The notes beneath the pieces were generated by a model, which saw nothing but the letters and a program-made list of their open reading frames with translations, did not search any database and was not told the DNA's origin. Of a stretch of 64,000 nt of DNA, positions 1-9,154 are shown one piece after another. The DNA is taken from NCBI RefSeq assembly GCF_033843645.1, contig NZ_JAWXVZ010000003.1, forward strand, positions 124,001 through 188,000. Direction: 5' to 3'. The position numbers and the translations under genes are program-made. The DNA comes from Pseudovibrio zosterae (GTDB lineage: Bacteria > Pseudomonadota > Alphaproteobacteria > Rhizobiales > Stappiaceae). Numbering within the stretch: position 1 is the stretch's first letter; each line of letters starts with the position of its first letter.

Positions 1-168
1 TCAGTGTCAAGAACGCTTCCGGAAAATTTTTAAAATAATCGCGCAAGTGCGCGGGCCGGAATGGACACCGAGGTTGAGGGAATGTGCGCTTCAAACGTGA
101 CAAAACCGTGATGCATCACGAAAATTGCGTAGATGCACCACCTTAGATTCAACGGGGGACGGTTTGGG

Positions 169-744
169 TTATTCTACTGGGCCATTCATGGAGAATGGCA
201 GTTCGAAGGACCCGGTTTTGTTGGAGTTCAGGTCGTTGATTCGAACCATGAGTGTGTAGTCACCTTCTTGCAGACCCTGCAGGCCGAATTGGAGTGACGT
301 CTGGAACTCGTGTACCCGTTTGCGGCTGCTGTTTTGCAGTTGCGCGAAATCTTTCTGAGAAGCGAGGATTTGACCGGTCATGTTGCGCAGCTCAAAATCA
401 ACGCTAAGGTTGATGTTATAGGCGCCATCTGCCTCGCGAAATGCGTAGCCGACAGGTTCAGCGTAAACGATGATTGGCTCATTCTGATCGAAGACCGCTG
501 CGTCAACGGGATCAAAATCGCCGTATCCTTGCGCCGCGGCCTTTGCAAAGGTCTTTTCAGTAAAGCTGAGGGGGGATTGGTCCCACGCGTTTTGGAACAC
601 CTGCTGCGCGCTCGCTAAGCTGTTAGATGGCTCAGTGCCTGCGGTCTCGGAAGCTTGAGCCGGACTCAAGGCAAGCATGGCCAACAGTGCGGGCACAGCC
701 GCATACTTCACAGTGTTCTTTTTTGCTACCAGGTCGCGTGGCAT
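169..744 (-). CDS. Hypothetical secreted protein
   Basis: This 191-residue protein has an N-terminal signal peptide: lysines at 8-9 and 13, a hydrophobic stretch at about 15-29 and a likely AQA cleavage site near residue 31, so it should reach the periplasm. The ATG follows an AAGGGGG ribosome-binding site. The rest has no Cys pairs or enzyme motif that I recognise. Its C-terminal half alternates polar and hydrophobic residues as a beta-sandwich would. It lies 122 bp downstream of a sigma-54 activator gene on the same strand, which does not establish an operon. I cannot assign a function. Confidence 0.6.
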   Translation of the reverse strand: MPRDLVAKKNTVKYAAVPALLAMLALSPAQASETAGTEPSNSLASAQQVFQNAWDQSPLSFTEKTFAKAAAQGYGDFDPVDAAVFDQNEPIIVYAEPVGYAFREADGAYNINLSVDFELRNMTGQILASQKDFAQLQNSSRKRVHEFQTSLQFGLQGLQEGDYTLMVRINDLNSNKTGSFELPFSMNGPVE

Positions 745-866
745 CCCTAAGCCCCCTTAAAACCAACGGCGTCGGTTTTGAATAGTCTTGGGCGGTGCAT
801 ATACCGCTTAAACCTAGACAGCACAATAACCTAGGACAATTTGAAGGGCTTAGGTGGGAGGGGTGG

Positions 867-2312
867 TTAACAGGCCTGACGTTCAGCCCACGATTGTTTT
901 TTGCGATAAATGGTTGAAGGGCTGATTTCCAGAGCTGCGGCAGCCTGTGCGATGTTGCCTTCAAAAACGGCGAGTGCGTTTTCAATGATGCGCTTTTCCT
1001 GCGACCAGAGCGGCTCAACTGAGCTGAACCGTTCAGATATGGTTTTGCGCATGTCGAGCGGGTCATCTAGCGGCGTAAAACCAACCTTTTCAGCAGGGCG
1101 AAGGTGCGCGGGCAGCATGTCCGCCGTAACTGCCAGACTGTCGTGCATGACGGTAATCTGGCGGATCGTGTTTTCCAGCTCGCGTACATTCCCCGGCCAG
1201 TTATAGGCCCGCATCAGTGCCTCCGCATCGGCCGTGAAGCCTTGAAAGCGCTTGCTTTCTTCGCCTGCAGAGCGGAGCAGGAAGGTTTTTGCAAGCTCAA
1301 TCACATCGTCCTGGCGCTCACGGAGAGGCGGAAGGTGGATCGGCAAGACATGGAGGCGATAGAACAGATCTTCCCGAAAACGGCCTTCATGAACTTCAAC
1401 AAGCGGGTTGCGGTTGGTTGCGCAGATAATGCGCACATCCACCTTGCGAAGAGAGGTTTCTCCAACGCGCTGATAAGTCCCGGTTTGCAGGAAGCGCAAC
1501 AGCTTGGTTTGCAGCTTCAGATCCAACTCACCGATTTCATCCAGAAATAGAGTGCCGCCATCGGCCAGTTCAGCTGCACCTCGGCGATTTTCAGTCGCGC
1601 CAGTGAAAGCGCCGCGAACATGGCCGAAAATTTCGCTTTCCATAAGCTCGTGAGGAATGGCAGCGCAATTGATGGCGATGAAAGGCTTGGAGCTGCGCGG
1701 AGATCGGTTGTGAAGGGCTTGGGCTGCCAGCTCTTTGCCCGTGCCGGACTCTCCGGTAATGAACACAGGCGCTGAGGAGCCAGCCATTTTCGTAATCTGG
1801 TCGTAGACCGCTCTCATGGTGTCACAGGAGCCAACAAAACGCTCAAAACGACATTCTGAGACTTGCGGTACCTTGGAAGCCGGTGGAGCAGGGCGTTTCG
1901 CCGGCGCGGACTTGCGTCGCCGCCTGGTGGACAGGTGCGCCTCCAGCTTGTCGGAAAGCGCCTTTTGCGAAAACGGCTTGATGATGAAATCGTGAGCGCC
2001 AGCGCTCATGGAGCCTAGTGCACGGGACACGGAGCCCTTGCTGCTCATGGCCAGCAGGATAGCCTCCGGACAGGCCATCGTGATGTCCACGAGTGCTTCT
2101 TCCCCGCCAAGCTTTTCAAGATCCACCAGAACAACGTCAACGGCGGCAACGCTCAGCTGATCAATCAGCGCATTGCCTTCTTGAAACAGGAGCGGCGTCT
2201 CGTCGATGAACCCCGTGCCTTGCAACAGTTTTGCCGTTTGCGCGGCACTGGCGAGGTTTTGGTCCAGCACACATGCGGAAAACCCATGCATACCACTTGT
2301 GTAGCTTCCCAT
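867..2312 (-). CDS. Orphan NtrC-family sigma-54-dependent response regulator
   Basis: The protein has three parts. A receiver domain spans about residues 5-125, an AAA+ sigma-54 interaction domain about 155-385, and a Fis-type helix-turn-helix about 450-472. Walker A GESGTGKE is at 187-194, the sigma-54 contact loop GAFTGA at 234-239 and Walker B TLFLDE at 254-259, so it should activate sigma-54 promoters. In the receiver the phosphoacceptor Asp (about 64) and the KPF lysine (about 112) are present, but the usual acidic pair after beta-1 reads LDQ. I chose ATG 2312 because GGAGGT lies about 10 nt upstream; ATG 2330 is possible but has no visible RBS. No histidine kinase gene is adjacent, so signal and targets are unknown. 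Confidence 0.9.
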   Translation of the reverse strand: MGSYTSGMHGFSACVLDQNLASAAQTAKLLQGTGFIDETPLLFQEGNALIDQLSVAAVDVVLVDLEKLGGEEALVDITMACPEAILLAMSSKGSVSRALGSMSAGAHDFIIKPFSQKALSDKLEAHLSTRRRRKSAPAKRPAPPASKVPQVSECRFERFVGSCDTMRAVYDQITKMAGSSAPVFITGESGTGKELAAQALHNRSPRSSKPFIAINCAAIPHELMESEIFGHVRGAFTGATENRRGAAELADGGTLFLDEIGELDLKLQTKLLRFLQTGTYQRVGETSLRKVDVRIICATNRNPLVEVHEGRFREDLFYRLHVLPIHLPPLRERQDDVIELAKTFLLRSAGEESKRFQGFTADAEALMRAYNWPGNVRELENTIRQITVMHDSLAVTADMLPAHLRPAEKVGFTPLDDPLDMRKTISERFSSVEPLWSQEKRIIENALAVFEGNIAQAAAALEISPSTIYRKKQSWAERQAC

Positions 2313-2470
2313 AACGCGGGGGACCTCCATGCTTTGGCCATTTGAAATTCATTAGGTGCCTATTGCATGGGCTAAGTTTCTAAAAACAGGGTAAACAAAG
2401 TGTTGCCAGAACAAGTCTAGACTCCTGTTTTGGCTTGAAAACTCCCGATACAGCGAAAAAATGAAGGAAG

Positions 2471-4357
2471 CTAGGGGGATGCGGCGGCACAATTTGCGTA
2501 AACGTCGCTGCCGCCATTGCGTTCAATGCCAACGCCCAGCTCATTGAGTGAAACATAAAGCTGCTGAGTGAAGGCTGTTTGGCCGAGTTGTTGTCGCAAG
2601 ATACATTGCGGATGCGCAAAAATTTCCGGCTCTGTGGCCCGCAGCGCATTTGCGAGCTGCTCCACTTCGTCGTCCTCGCCTTTTGCATCTGCCACAAGAA
2701 TTTTCACCAGCCAAGCCAGAGGGTAGCTCTCTGGCCTTAAGCGCAGACCTGTTGTGTAGGCCTCATCGCTGCGCCCTCGGGAGTAATATGCCAATGCCAG
2801 AAGCGCATCAAACCGGTCTGGGTAAGTGATGTTTGGCGTGGTGATGGAGTTGAGGACTGTAATTGCCTCTTCCCAGTCGTTAAGGATCAAGAGCTGCTGG
2901 CCGTAGTCGGAAAGCACTGTTGGATCGAACTGGTTGAGCTGCATCGCGTTCTGACCGCGCACGCGGGCTTCCTCAAGTTCGCCTTGAGCAAGTGCATGTA
3001 GCATCTGTGTTGACTGGTATTGGGAGGTGAGCTTGCTTGCAGGCTGTATCCGGTCGATCAGAATCTCAGCGCGTTTTATCTCCTCGCCGCTGCTGCTGCC
3101 CTCAAGAATAGCGCGCAAAAGCAAGATGTTTGCCGAAGCAAGCAGGGCCGGGTCAAAGTCTGGATGGTCTCTCGTCAGCTTGGTCAGGCAATCTTCAATG
3201 TCCCGGATCTCATGGGGATATGCAAACCGGTTGGCCACCACATACTCGGCGTCCACAACGCAGCTGCGCCCGCGATAGGGGGTCAGGCTGTAGGCGCTGG
3301 AGTTGCGGTCAACCTGCGGGCGCAACATGTCCGGGCTCATCATGGCCTGCACCGCAGAGCGCACGAGTTGAGCGCGCGTTTGCCACGGTGATATCGCTAT
3401 GGAGCCCTTCGAGTTGAACCGCCGACGGATAAACGGGATGCTGCTTTCTGGCTCATCTACGCGAAACGAAAATGCCGTGGTCCCGTTATGCGCATAGTAG
3501 ATGGCACCGGAGATAATCTGCGCGCCTTCCTCTTCTGCGGAAAAGGCTTCTTTTGCCATCGGCATCCGTTGAACTGTAGACTTCAGCAGGCCTTTGATCT
3601 CTTGAGCGGACTGAACCATTTCGGTGCGTGTTGAGCCAGAAGCAATTTGATCAACAAAAAGGCTGGGCATGGAGATCGCACCCGGCGTAAAGACAATGGT
3701 TTCGTGACTTTCGCCGTAAAGATAGCTGAACAACGCCTGGCCGGGCTTGCTGAGAACCGCAGCTACAACCAGCAACATCAGCACCAGCATGGACAAGCCG
3801 ATACTTAGAGCCAGCCGTTGCCTGTAGAGTTTTTGCTGCTTGCCCAACAGATAGGCGACTGTGTCGTGGCCGCCGCCTCCGGGCAAGGTGGACACGGGCG
3901 AATGCACCGCTTGCTGGACTTCGTGTGTCTGACTGGGCGCGGGGTCATCACGCCTCGTGAACTGGGGCGAATACGTTCCAACCGGCATGGCGATGTGAAT
4001 GGGATCATTGCGCCCACTGCCATTGTAGTATTCCTCAAGCCGTTTTCGAAGCCGGGATGCTTCCACTCGGACGATCGGATCGTTTGCCGGATTGAACGAG
4101 GAAGGGCGCCCCAAAGCTGTGGTCGCAATCGTGTAGCCTTTGATCAGGTGACCTTCGCCACCCAGTTTGGCCTCAACAATAAATCGGAGAAACTGACGCA
4201 GTTGACTAACTGAGTTGAATTCATCACTGCCAAGAATGCGCTCTAAAGCATCGCGAATTTCTTTTTCCAAGATTTCCGCAGGTTCAGCGGGCTTCGCATC
4301 GGCACTCTGCCCATGCGGTAACTCTTTTAATTCCGCAAAACCATTAGTTTGGTCCAT
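2471..4357 (-). CDS. Membrane protein with DNA-binding-like N-terminal domain and C-terminal TPR-like repeats
   Basis: The protein has 628 residues. Residues about 30-135 match the N-terminal module often seen in bacterial TPR/adenylate-cyclase-like regulators: an FLRFIVE segment, KGYTIA, ALGRPSSFNP, DPIVRVEASRLRKRLEEYY and a PVGTYSP end. A single transmembrane helix lies at about 182-203. A large C-terminal region follows, with helical TPR-like repeats at about 420-570. The predicted topology puts the N-terminal module in the cytoplasm and the repeats in the periplasm. It is a monocistron transcribed away from the TipF-like gene, which starts about 260 bp away. The N-terminal module's activity is not proven, so DNA binding is inference. 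Confidence 0.6.
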   Translation of the reverse strand: MDQTNGFAELKELPHGQSADAKPAEPAEILEKEIRDALERILGSDEFNSVSQLRQFLRFIVEAKLGGEGHLIKGYTIATTALGRPSSFNPANDPIVRVEASRLRKRLEEYYNGSGRNDPIHIAMPVGTYSPQFTRRDDPAPSQTHEVQQAVHSPVSTLPGGGGHDTVAYLLGKQQKLYRQRLALSIGLSMLVLMLLVVAAVLSKPGQALFSYLYGESHETIVFTPGAISMPSLFVDQIASGSTRTEMVQSAQEIKGLLKSTVQRMPMAKEAFSAEEEGAQIISGAIYYAHNGTTAFSFRVDEPESSIPFIRRRFNSKGSIAISPWQTRAQLVRSAVQAMMSPDMLRPQVDRNSSAYSLTPYRGRSCVVDAEYVVANRFAYPHEIRDIEDCLTKLTRDHPDFDPALLASANILLLRAILEGSSSGEEIKRAEILIDRIQPASKLTSQYQSTQMLHALAQGELEEARVRGQNAMQLNQFDPTVLSDYGQQLLILNDWEEAITVLNSITTPNITYPDRFDALLALAYYSRGRSDEAYTTGLRLRPESYPLAWLVKILVADAKGEDDEVEQLANALRATEPEIFAHPQCILRQQLGQTAFTQQLYVSLNELGVGIERNGGSDVYANCAAASP

Positions 4358-4616
4358 ACAAGTGGCCTGTTTTCATTCTTATATTTGCATGATGTAGACT
4401 TGCAGCGATCCTAAACCACCCTGTGCATCATCACCACATTTTATGTCTTTATCATTTAAGCAGATGAAATTTACGCAAAATTGCGGAAAAAAAGTGATGA
4501 ACTCTCCGTCAGCTTTCCCCGTTAAATTTTAAACCTTGAAATACTAGGGATGTTACGGGGGACAACGCTGGTTTTCCCCCCAATTAAAGCGCTTGGGATT
4601 CGAACGTGTCGTGCAA

Positions 4617-6137
4617 ATGCGGCAAAATCCCTGCACATTGGGCGCGATTCGACGCAGGGTATTAAAAAACGGTATGACCAGGTCAGCGACACTCTTTATT
4701 TTTGGATGCATGATGATTGTGGCCGTCTCATGTGGACTGGTCCTGGTATTCCAATTTCAGCGTCCTTTTGGGGAGGCTGCTGCGGTATCTCTGGCCTTGA
4801 TGTGCACCATGATGGTCATTCATCTGGTCATGTCTCGCACGCAAGAGAAAGACGATATCGCTGATACGGTTGAGCGACTGGAAGACCGCCTTTCAGAAAT
4901 TGATGATGATGTGGTTAACCTCGAAGGTCGCATGAGCGGTATGGAGACAAACCTGCCACACCGCACCCGTCAGGAAATCGACCCGTTGTTTGCTGAGGTG
5001 GAGGTTATCGGCACGCTGGTAAAGCAGATGGCGGAAGCCATGGCCGACATCGAGACGCGTGTTGAAGATCAATCGGCAGCAACAGCGGCATTGGCTGGCG
5101 CCTATCCCGCGCAACAGGCCTTGCCAAATGCGCAGGCCCAGATTGCTCAACATCCGGCAGCAGTTCAGCCACAGCCTGCAGCCTATCAGCAGCAGCCAGC
5201 AATGGCTGGAGGTGGTGTAGCGGAAGCGGTTGCAGAAGCACAGGTGCACGCCCAAGCCCAAGCCCAAGCTGCGCAGTCTCAACCTGCTCCGGAAGCAGTA
5301 CAATCAGCTCCTCGCCGACCAGACCCGCGTATTCCACGCCCGGATCCCGCCATGGCGGCAGAAATCAGCGCCGCGCTGGATGCTGGCCGCGTTGATCTGT
5401 ATCTGCAACCCATCGTGACGCTGCCGCAGCGCAGGGTTCGCTACTACGAAGCTTTAAGTCGCCTGCGCCGTCTGGATGGCGAAACACTGGAACCTGTCGA
5501 GTTTCTTGCAGAGGCAGAACGCACTGGTCAGATGCCTGCCATCGACAACCTGCTGCTGTTCCGCTCCTTGCAGATTTTGAAGCGCCTATCCTCACGCAGC
5601 CGAGAGGCCGGTCTTTTCTGCAATCTTTCGCCAGCAACCTTGGTGGATGAGGACTTCTTCCCCGGCTTCCTAGAGTTTGTACGTGCCAACGAGAGCTACT
5701 CTGACCTGCTGATCTTTGAGTTTTCTCAGGCGCATGTTGCGTCCATGGGTCTCCTTGAGAACGAGAGCCTTGCCGCGCTGGCTGATCTTGGTTTCCGTTT
5801 TTCCGTGGACCAGATCACGGACCTTCGTATGGACTTCCGCGGGCTTGCGGACAAGGGGTTCCGCTTTGCCAAACTCAACGCGGCGCGCTTGCTGCAACGA
5901 GATGACAGTTTGGCCCAAGGCAATATTCACCCGGCAGACTTCGGCAGCTTGTTGCAGCGTTATGGCATCGAGCTGATTGCGGACCATGTGGAGCAAGAGG
6001 GTGAAGTGACCGAGCTGCTGGATATGGACATCCGCTGCGCTCAAGGCTTCCTGTTTTCGCCGCCTCGTCCAGTGCGAGCAGACATTTTGCAGGGGGCGCC
6101 AAATCCACGCCCTATAAAACGCGCTCAGGCCGGATAA
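4617..6137 (+). CDS. TipF-like membrane protein with degenerate EAL domain
   Basis: The order is two N-terminal hydrophobic helices (about 23-45 and 50-72), a coiled coil (about 75-150), an Ala/Gln/Pro-rich linker (about 155-240) and an EAL domain (about 245-490). Caulobacter TipF, a c-di-GMP-binding flagellar-assembly factor, has this architecture. EAL is intact at 278-280, and conserved Asn 336, Glu 368, Lys 419, Glu 459 and Gln 476 are present. The DDFG motif has become VDQITD, so the second metal-binding Asp is lost. It is therefore more likely a c-di-GMP receptor than a phosphodiesterase. The start is uncertain: ATG 4674, just before the first helix, and TTG 4593 are alternatives, and none has a strong RBS. 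Confidence 0.75.
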   Translation: MRQNPCTLGAIRRRVLKNGMTRSATLFIFGCMMIVAVSCGLVLVFQFQRPFGEAAAVSLALMCTMMVIHLVMSRTQEKDDIADTVERLEDRLSEIDDDVVNLEGRMSGMETNLPHRTRQEIDPLFAEVEVIGTLVKQMAEAMADIETRVEDQSAATAALAGAYPAQQALPNAQAQIAQHPAAVQPQPAAYQQQPAMAGGGVAEAVAEAQVHAQAQAQAAQSQPAPEAVQSAPRRPDPRIPRPDPAMAAEISAALDAGRVDLYLQPIVTLPQRRVRYYEALSRLRRLDGETLEPVEFLAEAERTGQMPAIDNLLLFRSLQILKRLSSRSREAGLFCNLSPATLVDEDFFPGFLEFVRANESYSDLLIFEFSQAHVASMGLLENESLAALADLGFRFSVDQITDLRMDFRGLADKGFRFAKLNAARLLQRDDSLAQGNIHPADFGSLLQRYGIELIADHVEQEGEVTELLDMDIRCAQGFLFSPPRPVRADILQGAPNPRPIKRAQAG

Positions 6138-6187
6138 CGCAGAAAGTTACCCGGCCTGGCATTGTTCAGTTCGTCAAAAAGAGGCGC

Positions 6188-7552
6188 TTACTGGCCCGCT
6201 GCGTTTGCCTCATCGCCGAAGGGGCCTACGGTCACAATGGCGGGCTCAACCCCACTCAGAAGCTTTTTCGAGACAGCCTTTACGTCGTCAAGCGTAACTT
6301 CGTTGATCAAGTCGTTGCGCGTGTTGATGTAGTCGATGCCAAGCTCCTCGGTCTGAATTCCAACCAACTGGTTTGCGATGGCGCTGGAACTGTCGAAACG
6401 CAGCGCATAGGAGCCGGTGAGGAATGCCTTGGCCTTGGTTAACTCATCCTCTGTTGGTCCTTCTTCCGCAAGACGCACCAACTGCTGTTTGATCAAATCG
6501 ACAGCGAGGGGTGCCTTGTCGCCTGCTGTACCCGTTGAGCCCATCCAAAGAGCGGTATGCTGGCGTGGTACCAGATACGAGCCAACCCCGTACGCAAGGC
6601 CGCGCTTTTCCCGGATTTCTTCATAAAGCCAAGAGGAGAACGTGCCGCCGCCCATTATGTGATTGGCGATAAAGGCATTTACGAAGTCAGGGTCGCTGCG
6701 CTTCAAGCCCGGCAGCGCAAACATGATGGAGGTCTGCGGGGTGTCGAAAGCAATGTGCTCGACAACGCCGGTTTGGGGCTCCACATCCTCAATGGTCGTC
6801 AGATTGCCAGTCTCAGGCAAGCCACCGAACACCTTGTCTAGAAGCGGTGCAAGGTCTTCTGCACTGATGGCCCCAACAACGCCCACGGTCAGACCATCAC
6901 GGGCAAAGATCTTTTTGTGCTGGTCCGCAAGATCATCTGCTGTCAGAGTTGTCACTGTTTCCAAGGTGCCGCTGCTGGGCCAGCCGTAAGGATGGTCAGG
7001 GAACAGGGCTTTGGAAAAGGCCAGTCCGGCTACGGAGTCCGGGCGCTTTAGAGAGCGCTCAATTCCAGCAAGAGCCTTAGCCTTCATCCGTTCAAGAGGC
7101 TGCTGGTCAAATCGAGGGCTTGTCAGTGCGGCATGGACGAGGGCACTGGTCTCGTCTTTGTTTGCCGCAAGCGTCTTGTAAGACCCATAAAAGTAATCTC
7201 GGCCCGCCGAGAACGACAGTTCCATGGTTAGGTCTTCCAGCTTTTGCTGAAATGCCTGCGAGTCCATCTCTCCGGCACCCTCATCCAGCATTGTGGTAAG
7301 GAGGGAGGTCAGACCAAGCTTGTCCCCGGGGTCTTGCGAAGTGCCGCCCTCAAAGGCGAAATCCATAGCAATGATTGGAACTGTATAGTCCTCGACAAGC
7401 CATGCCTTGATCCCGCCGGGGCTTTCGACTTCCTGAATCTCAATGGCCGCAGCAGGTGTTGCTGTCACGCCTGCAAGGAAACCAAGGCCAACGATCGTCC
7501 CAACCGCACCTGCGCGCAGAGACTTCCATACATTTTTGATGTTGTGATACAT
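6188..7552 (-). CDS. M16-family peptidase-like protein lacking the zinc motif
   Basis: This 454-residue periplasmic M16 (pitrilysin/insulinase) family member has a signal peptide (about 1-36, ending PAAA). The position where active members carry HxxEH instead reads GLTSLLTTMLDEG, so the zinc site is missing. The C-terminal half keeps the conserved REKRGLAYGVGSY segment that holds the Arg/Tyr substrate-binding pair. The ATG follows GGAGATCCC. It starts 12 bp after the active M16 gene stops, so the two are probably co-transcribed. In this family an active and an inactive subunit often form a heterodimer, which is the likely arrangement here. Confidence 0.88.
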   Translation of the reverse strand: MYHNIKNVWKSLRAGAVGTIVGLGFLAGVTATPAAAIEIQEVESPGGIKAWLVEDYTVPIIAMDFAFEGGTSQDPGDKLGLTSLLTTMLDEGAGEMDSQAFQQKLEDLTMELSFSAGRDYFYGSYKTLAANKDETSALVHAALTSPRFDQQPLERMKAKALAGIERSLKRPDSVAGLAFSKALFPDHPYGWPSSGTLETVTTLTADDLADQHKKIFARDGLTVGVVGAISAEDLAPLLDKVFGGLPETGNLTTIEDVEPQTGVVEHIAFDTPQTSIMFALPGLKRSDPDFVNAFIANHIMGGGTFSSWLYEEIREKRGLAYGVGSYLVPRQHTALWMGSTGTAGDKAPLAVDLIKQQLVRLAEEGPTEDELTKAKAFLTGSYALRFDSSSAIANQLVGIQTEELGIDYINTRNDLINEVTLDDVKAVSKKLLSGVEPAIVTVGPFGDEANAAGQ

Positions 7553-7564
7553 GGGATCTCCGGT

Positions 7565-8980
7565 CTACTGGGTCACGGTGTTTTCTGCTGTCTCGCCCTG
7601 TGGCGGCAGCAGATAAGCCCGAATGGATGGGCCTTCCAGATACTTCGCGGCCACACGCTGCACGTCTTCAGGTGTCACAGCCGCGATTGATTGAGGCCAT
7701 TCCTGAACTTCTGCAACGCTTGAGCCAGTCGTCAGGGCTGTCCCGAAAATACGCGCCATGGTTCCCTGATCATCTTGAGCGTAGATGGTTGAAGCGAGCA
7801 TGGAACGCTGACTGCGTGCCACTTCCTCTTCAGTCACGCCGTTGGTAATCAAGTCTGCAATCACTGCCCGGATCTCGCGTTCCAACAGCTCAAAATTGGC
7901 AGGATCCTTCGGGATGCCATAGATGCGAAACTCACCGGAATCCAAAGCGGTAGATCGATAGTAACTCCCCACCTCAGTGGCAAGCTGGTCTTCAACCGCA
8001 AGCTTCCTGTAAAGGCGGCTGTTGGTGCCTCCGCCCAAAATGTCAGCGAGCACATCAATTGCTGCCGCCTCAGCTTCGGTGTCGGAGTTGTAACTCGGTA
8101 CTAGCCACGCCTCTTGAAGCGTTGGTTGAGCGACCTGAGGGTCTTCCATCGTAACGGTTCGGTTGCCCGGGAGGATCTGAACTGCAGGTCTGACACGTTC
8201 GCCGGGTTCGGCTCGGCGCGCTACTTTGCCGTAAGTACGTTCCGCAGCGCCCATCACTTCTTCTGGGCTAACATCGCCAGCCACGATCAATATGGCGTTG
8301 TTTGGCGTGTAATACCTGTCGTAGAACGCGATTGCGTCCTCAAGGTTGAGCTGCTTGATTTCGCTCTCCCAGCCGATAACCGGAACACCATAGGGGTGGT
8401 TGGGGTAGAGCATCTGGTCAAGAGTTTCTCCAAGGCGGGCGCTCGGGCGACGGTCGGTACGCTGCGCACGTTCTTGCAAGACCACATCTCTCTCAGGGGC
8501 AACTTGCTCGTCGGTCAGGACGAGATTTTCCATACGGTCCGCCTCATAGCGCATCATGGTCTCCAGATGCTCTTTGGCCACGCGCTGGAAATAGGCGGTG
8601 TAATCTTGGGAGGTAAAAGCGTTTTCGCGCCCACCGACCTCAGAGATCACGCGAGAGAACTCTCCCTCGGGCGCATTCTTGGTGCCTTTGAACATCAAGT
8701 GCTCAAGAAAATGAGCAATGCCAGACTCGCCCGGTGGCTCATCTGCCGCGCCGACCTTGTACCACACCATATGGGTCACGACGGGTGCGCGATGATCTGG
8801 AACAACGACAACCTTCATGCCGTTTTCCAATTCGCTTTCAAAGACATCGCCCCCAATGCGAATTTCGCTGAAATCCTTCGCATTCAGCAACTGAACGGGC
8901 TCTGCCGAGGCCGGCATGGCTAATCCGAGTGAAAGGATGAGGAGGGCAGCGGTTTTTATTGCTTTACGAGTGCCAACCAC
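7565..8980 (-). CDS. M16-family zinc metallopeptidase, active subunit
   Basis: This insulinase-like peptidase carries the inverted zinc motif HFLEH at residues 90-94 (ligands His 90 and His 94, catalytic Glu 93), followed by the family's FKGT. I chose GTG 8980 because AAGGAG lies 8 nt upstream and the protein then begins directly with a signal peptide (VVGTRKAIKT..., cleavage after PASA about residue 26). A longer reading from 9052 would bury the signal peptide. The product should be a 471-residue periplasmic endopeptidase acting on peptides or misfolded proteins. It is the first gene of a pair with the zinc-less paralogue downstream. Confidence 0.9.
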   Translation of the reverse strand: MVGTRKAIKTAALLILSLGLAMPASAEPVQLLNAKDFSEIRIGGDVFESELENGMKVVVVPDHRAPVVTHMVWYKVGAADEPPGESGIAHFLEHLMFKGTKNAPEGEFSRVISEVGGRENAFTSQDYTAYFQRVAKEHLETMMRYEADRMENLVLTDEQVAPERDVVLQERAQRTDRRPSARLGETLDQMLYPNHPYGVPVIGWESEIKQLNLEDAIAFYDRYYTPNNAILIVAGDVSPEEVMGAAERTYGKVARRAEPGERVRPAVQILPGNRTVTMEDPQVAQPTLQEAWLVPSYNSDTEAEAAAIDVLADILGGGTNSRLYRKLAVEDQLATEVGSYYRSTALDSGEFRIYGIPKDPANFELLEREIRAVIADLITNGVTEEEVARSQRSMLASTIYAQDDQGTMARIFGTALTTGSSVAEVQEWPQSIAAVTPEDVQRVAAKYLEGPSIRAYLLPPQGETAENTVTQ

Positions 8981-9098
8981 GAAAGGGTCTCCTTCATTGT
9001 TTCTGCAATTCACTGCATGCCTTCGATATAGACCGAAAACCCGTTTAGACACCGTGAAATTTTCGTAATCTTGTTACGCCTTCGGGAAACTGGCACAT

Positions 9099-9127
9099 AA
9101 AAAAGGCGCGGAGCATGCTCCACGCCT
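9099..9127 (-). terminator. Rho-independent terminator of the lipoprotein gene
   Basis: Read on the minus strand, an 11-bp stem with one wobble pair (AGGCGTGGAGC / GCTCCGCGCCT) is followed directly by six T. It lies 28 bp past the stop of the lipoprotein gene and separates it from the M16 genes. Confidence 0.85.
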
Positions 9128-9154
9128 CAATAAAACTTGATAAGCCGTAAGTGG

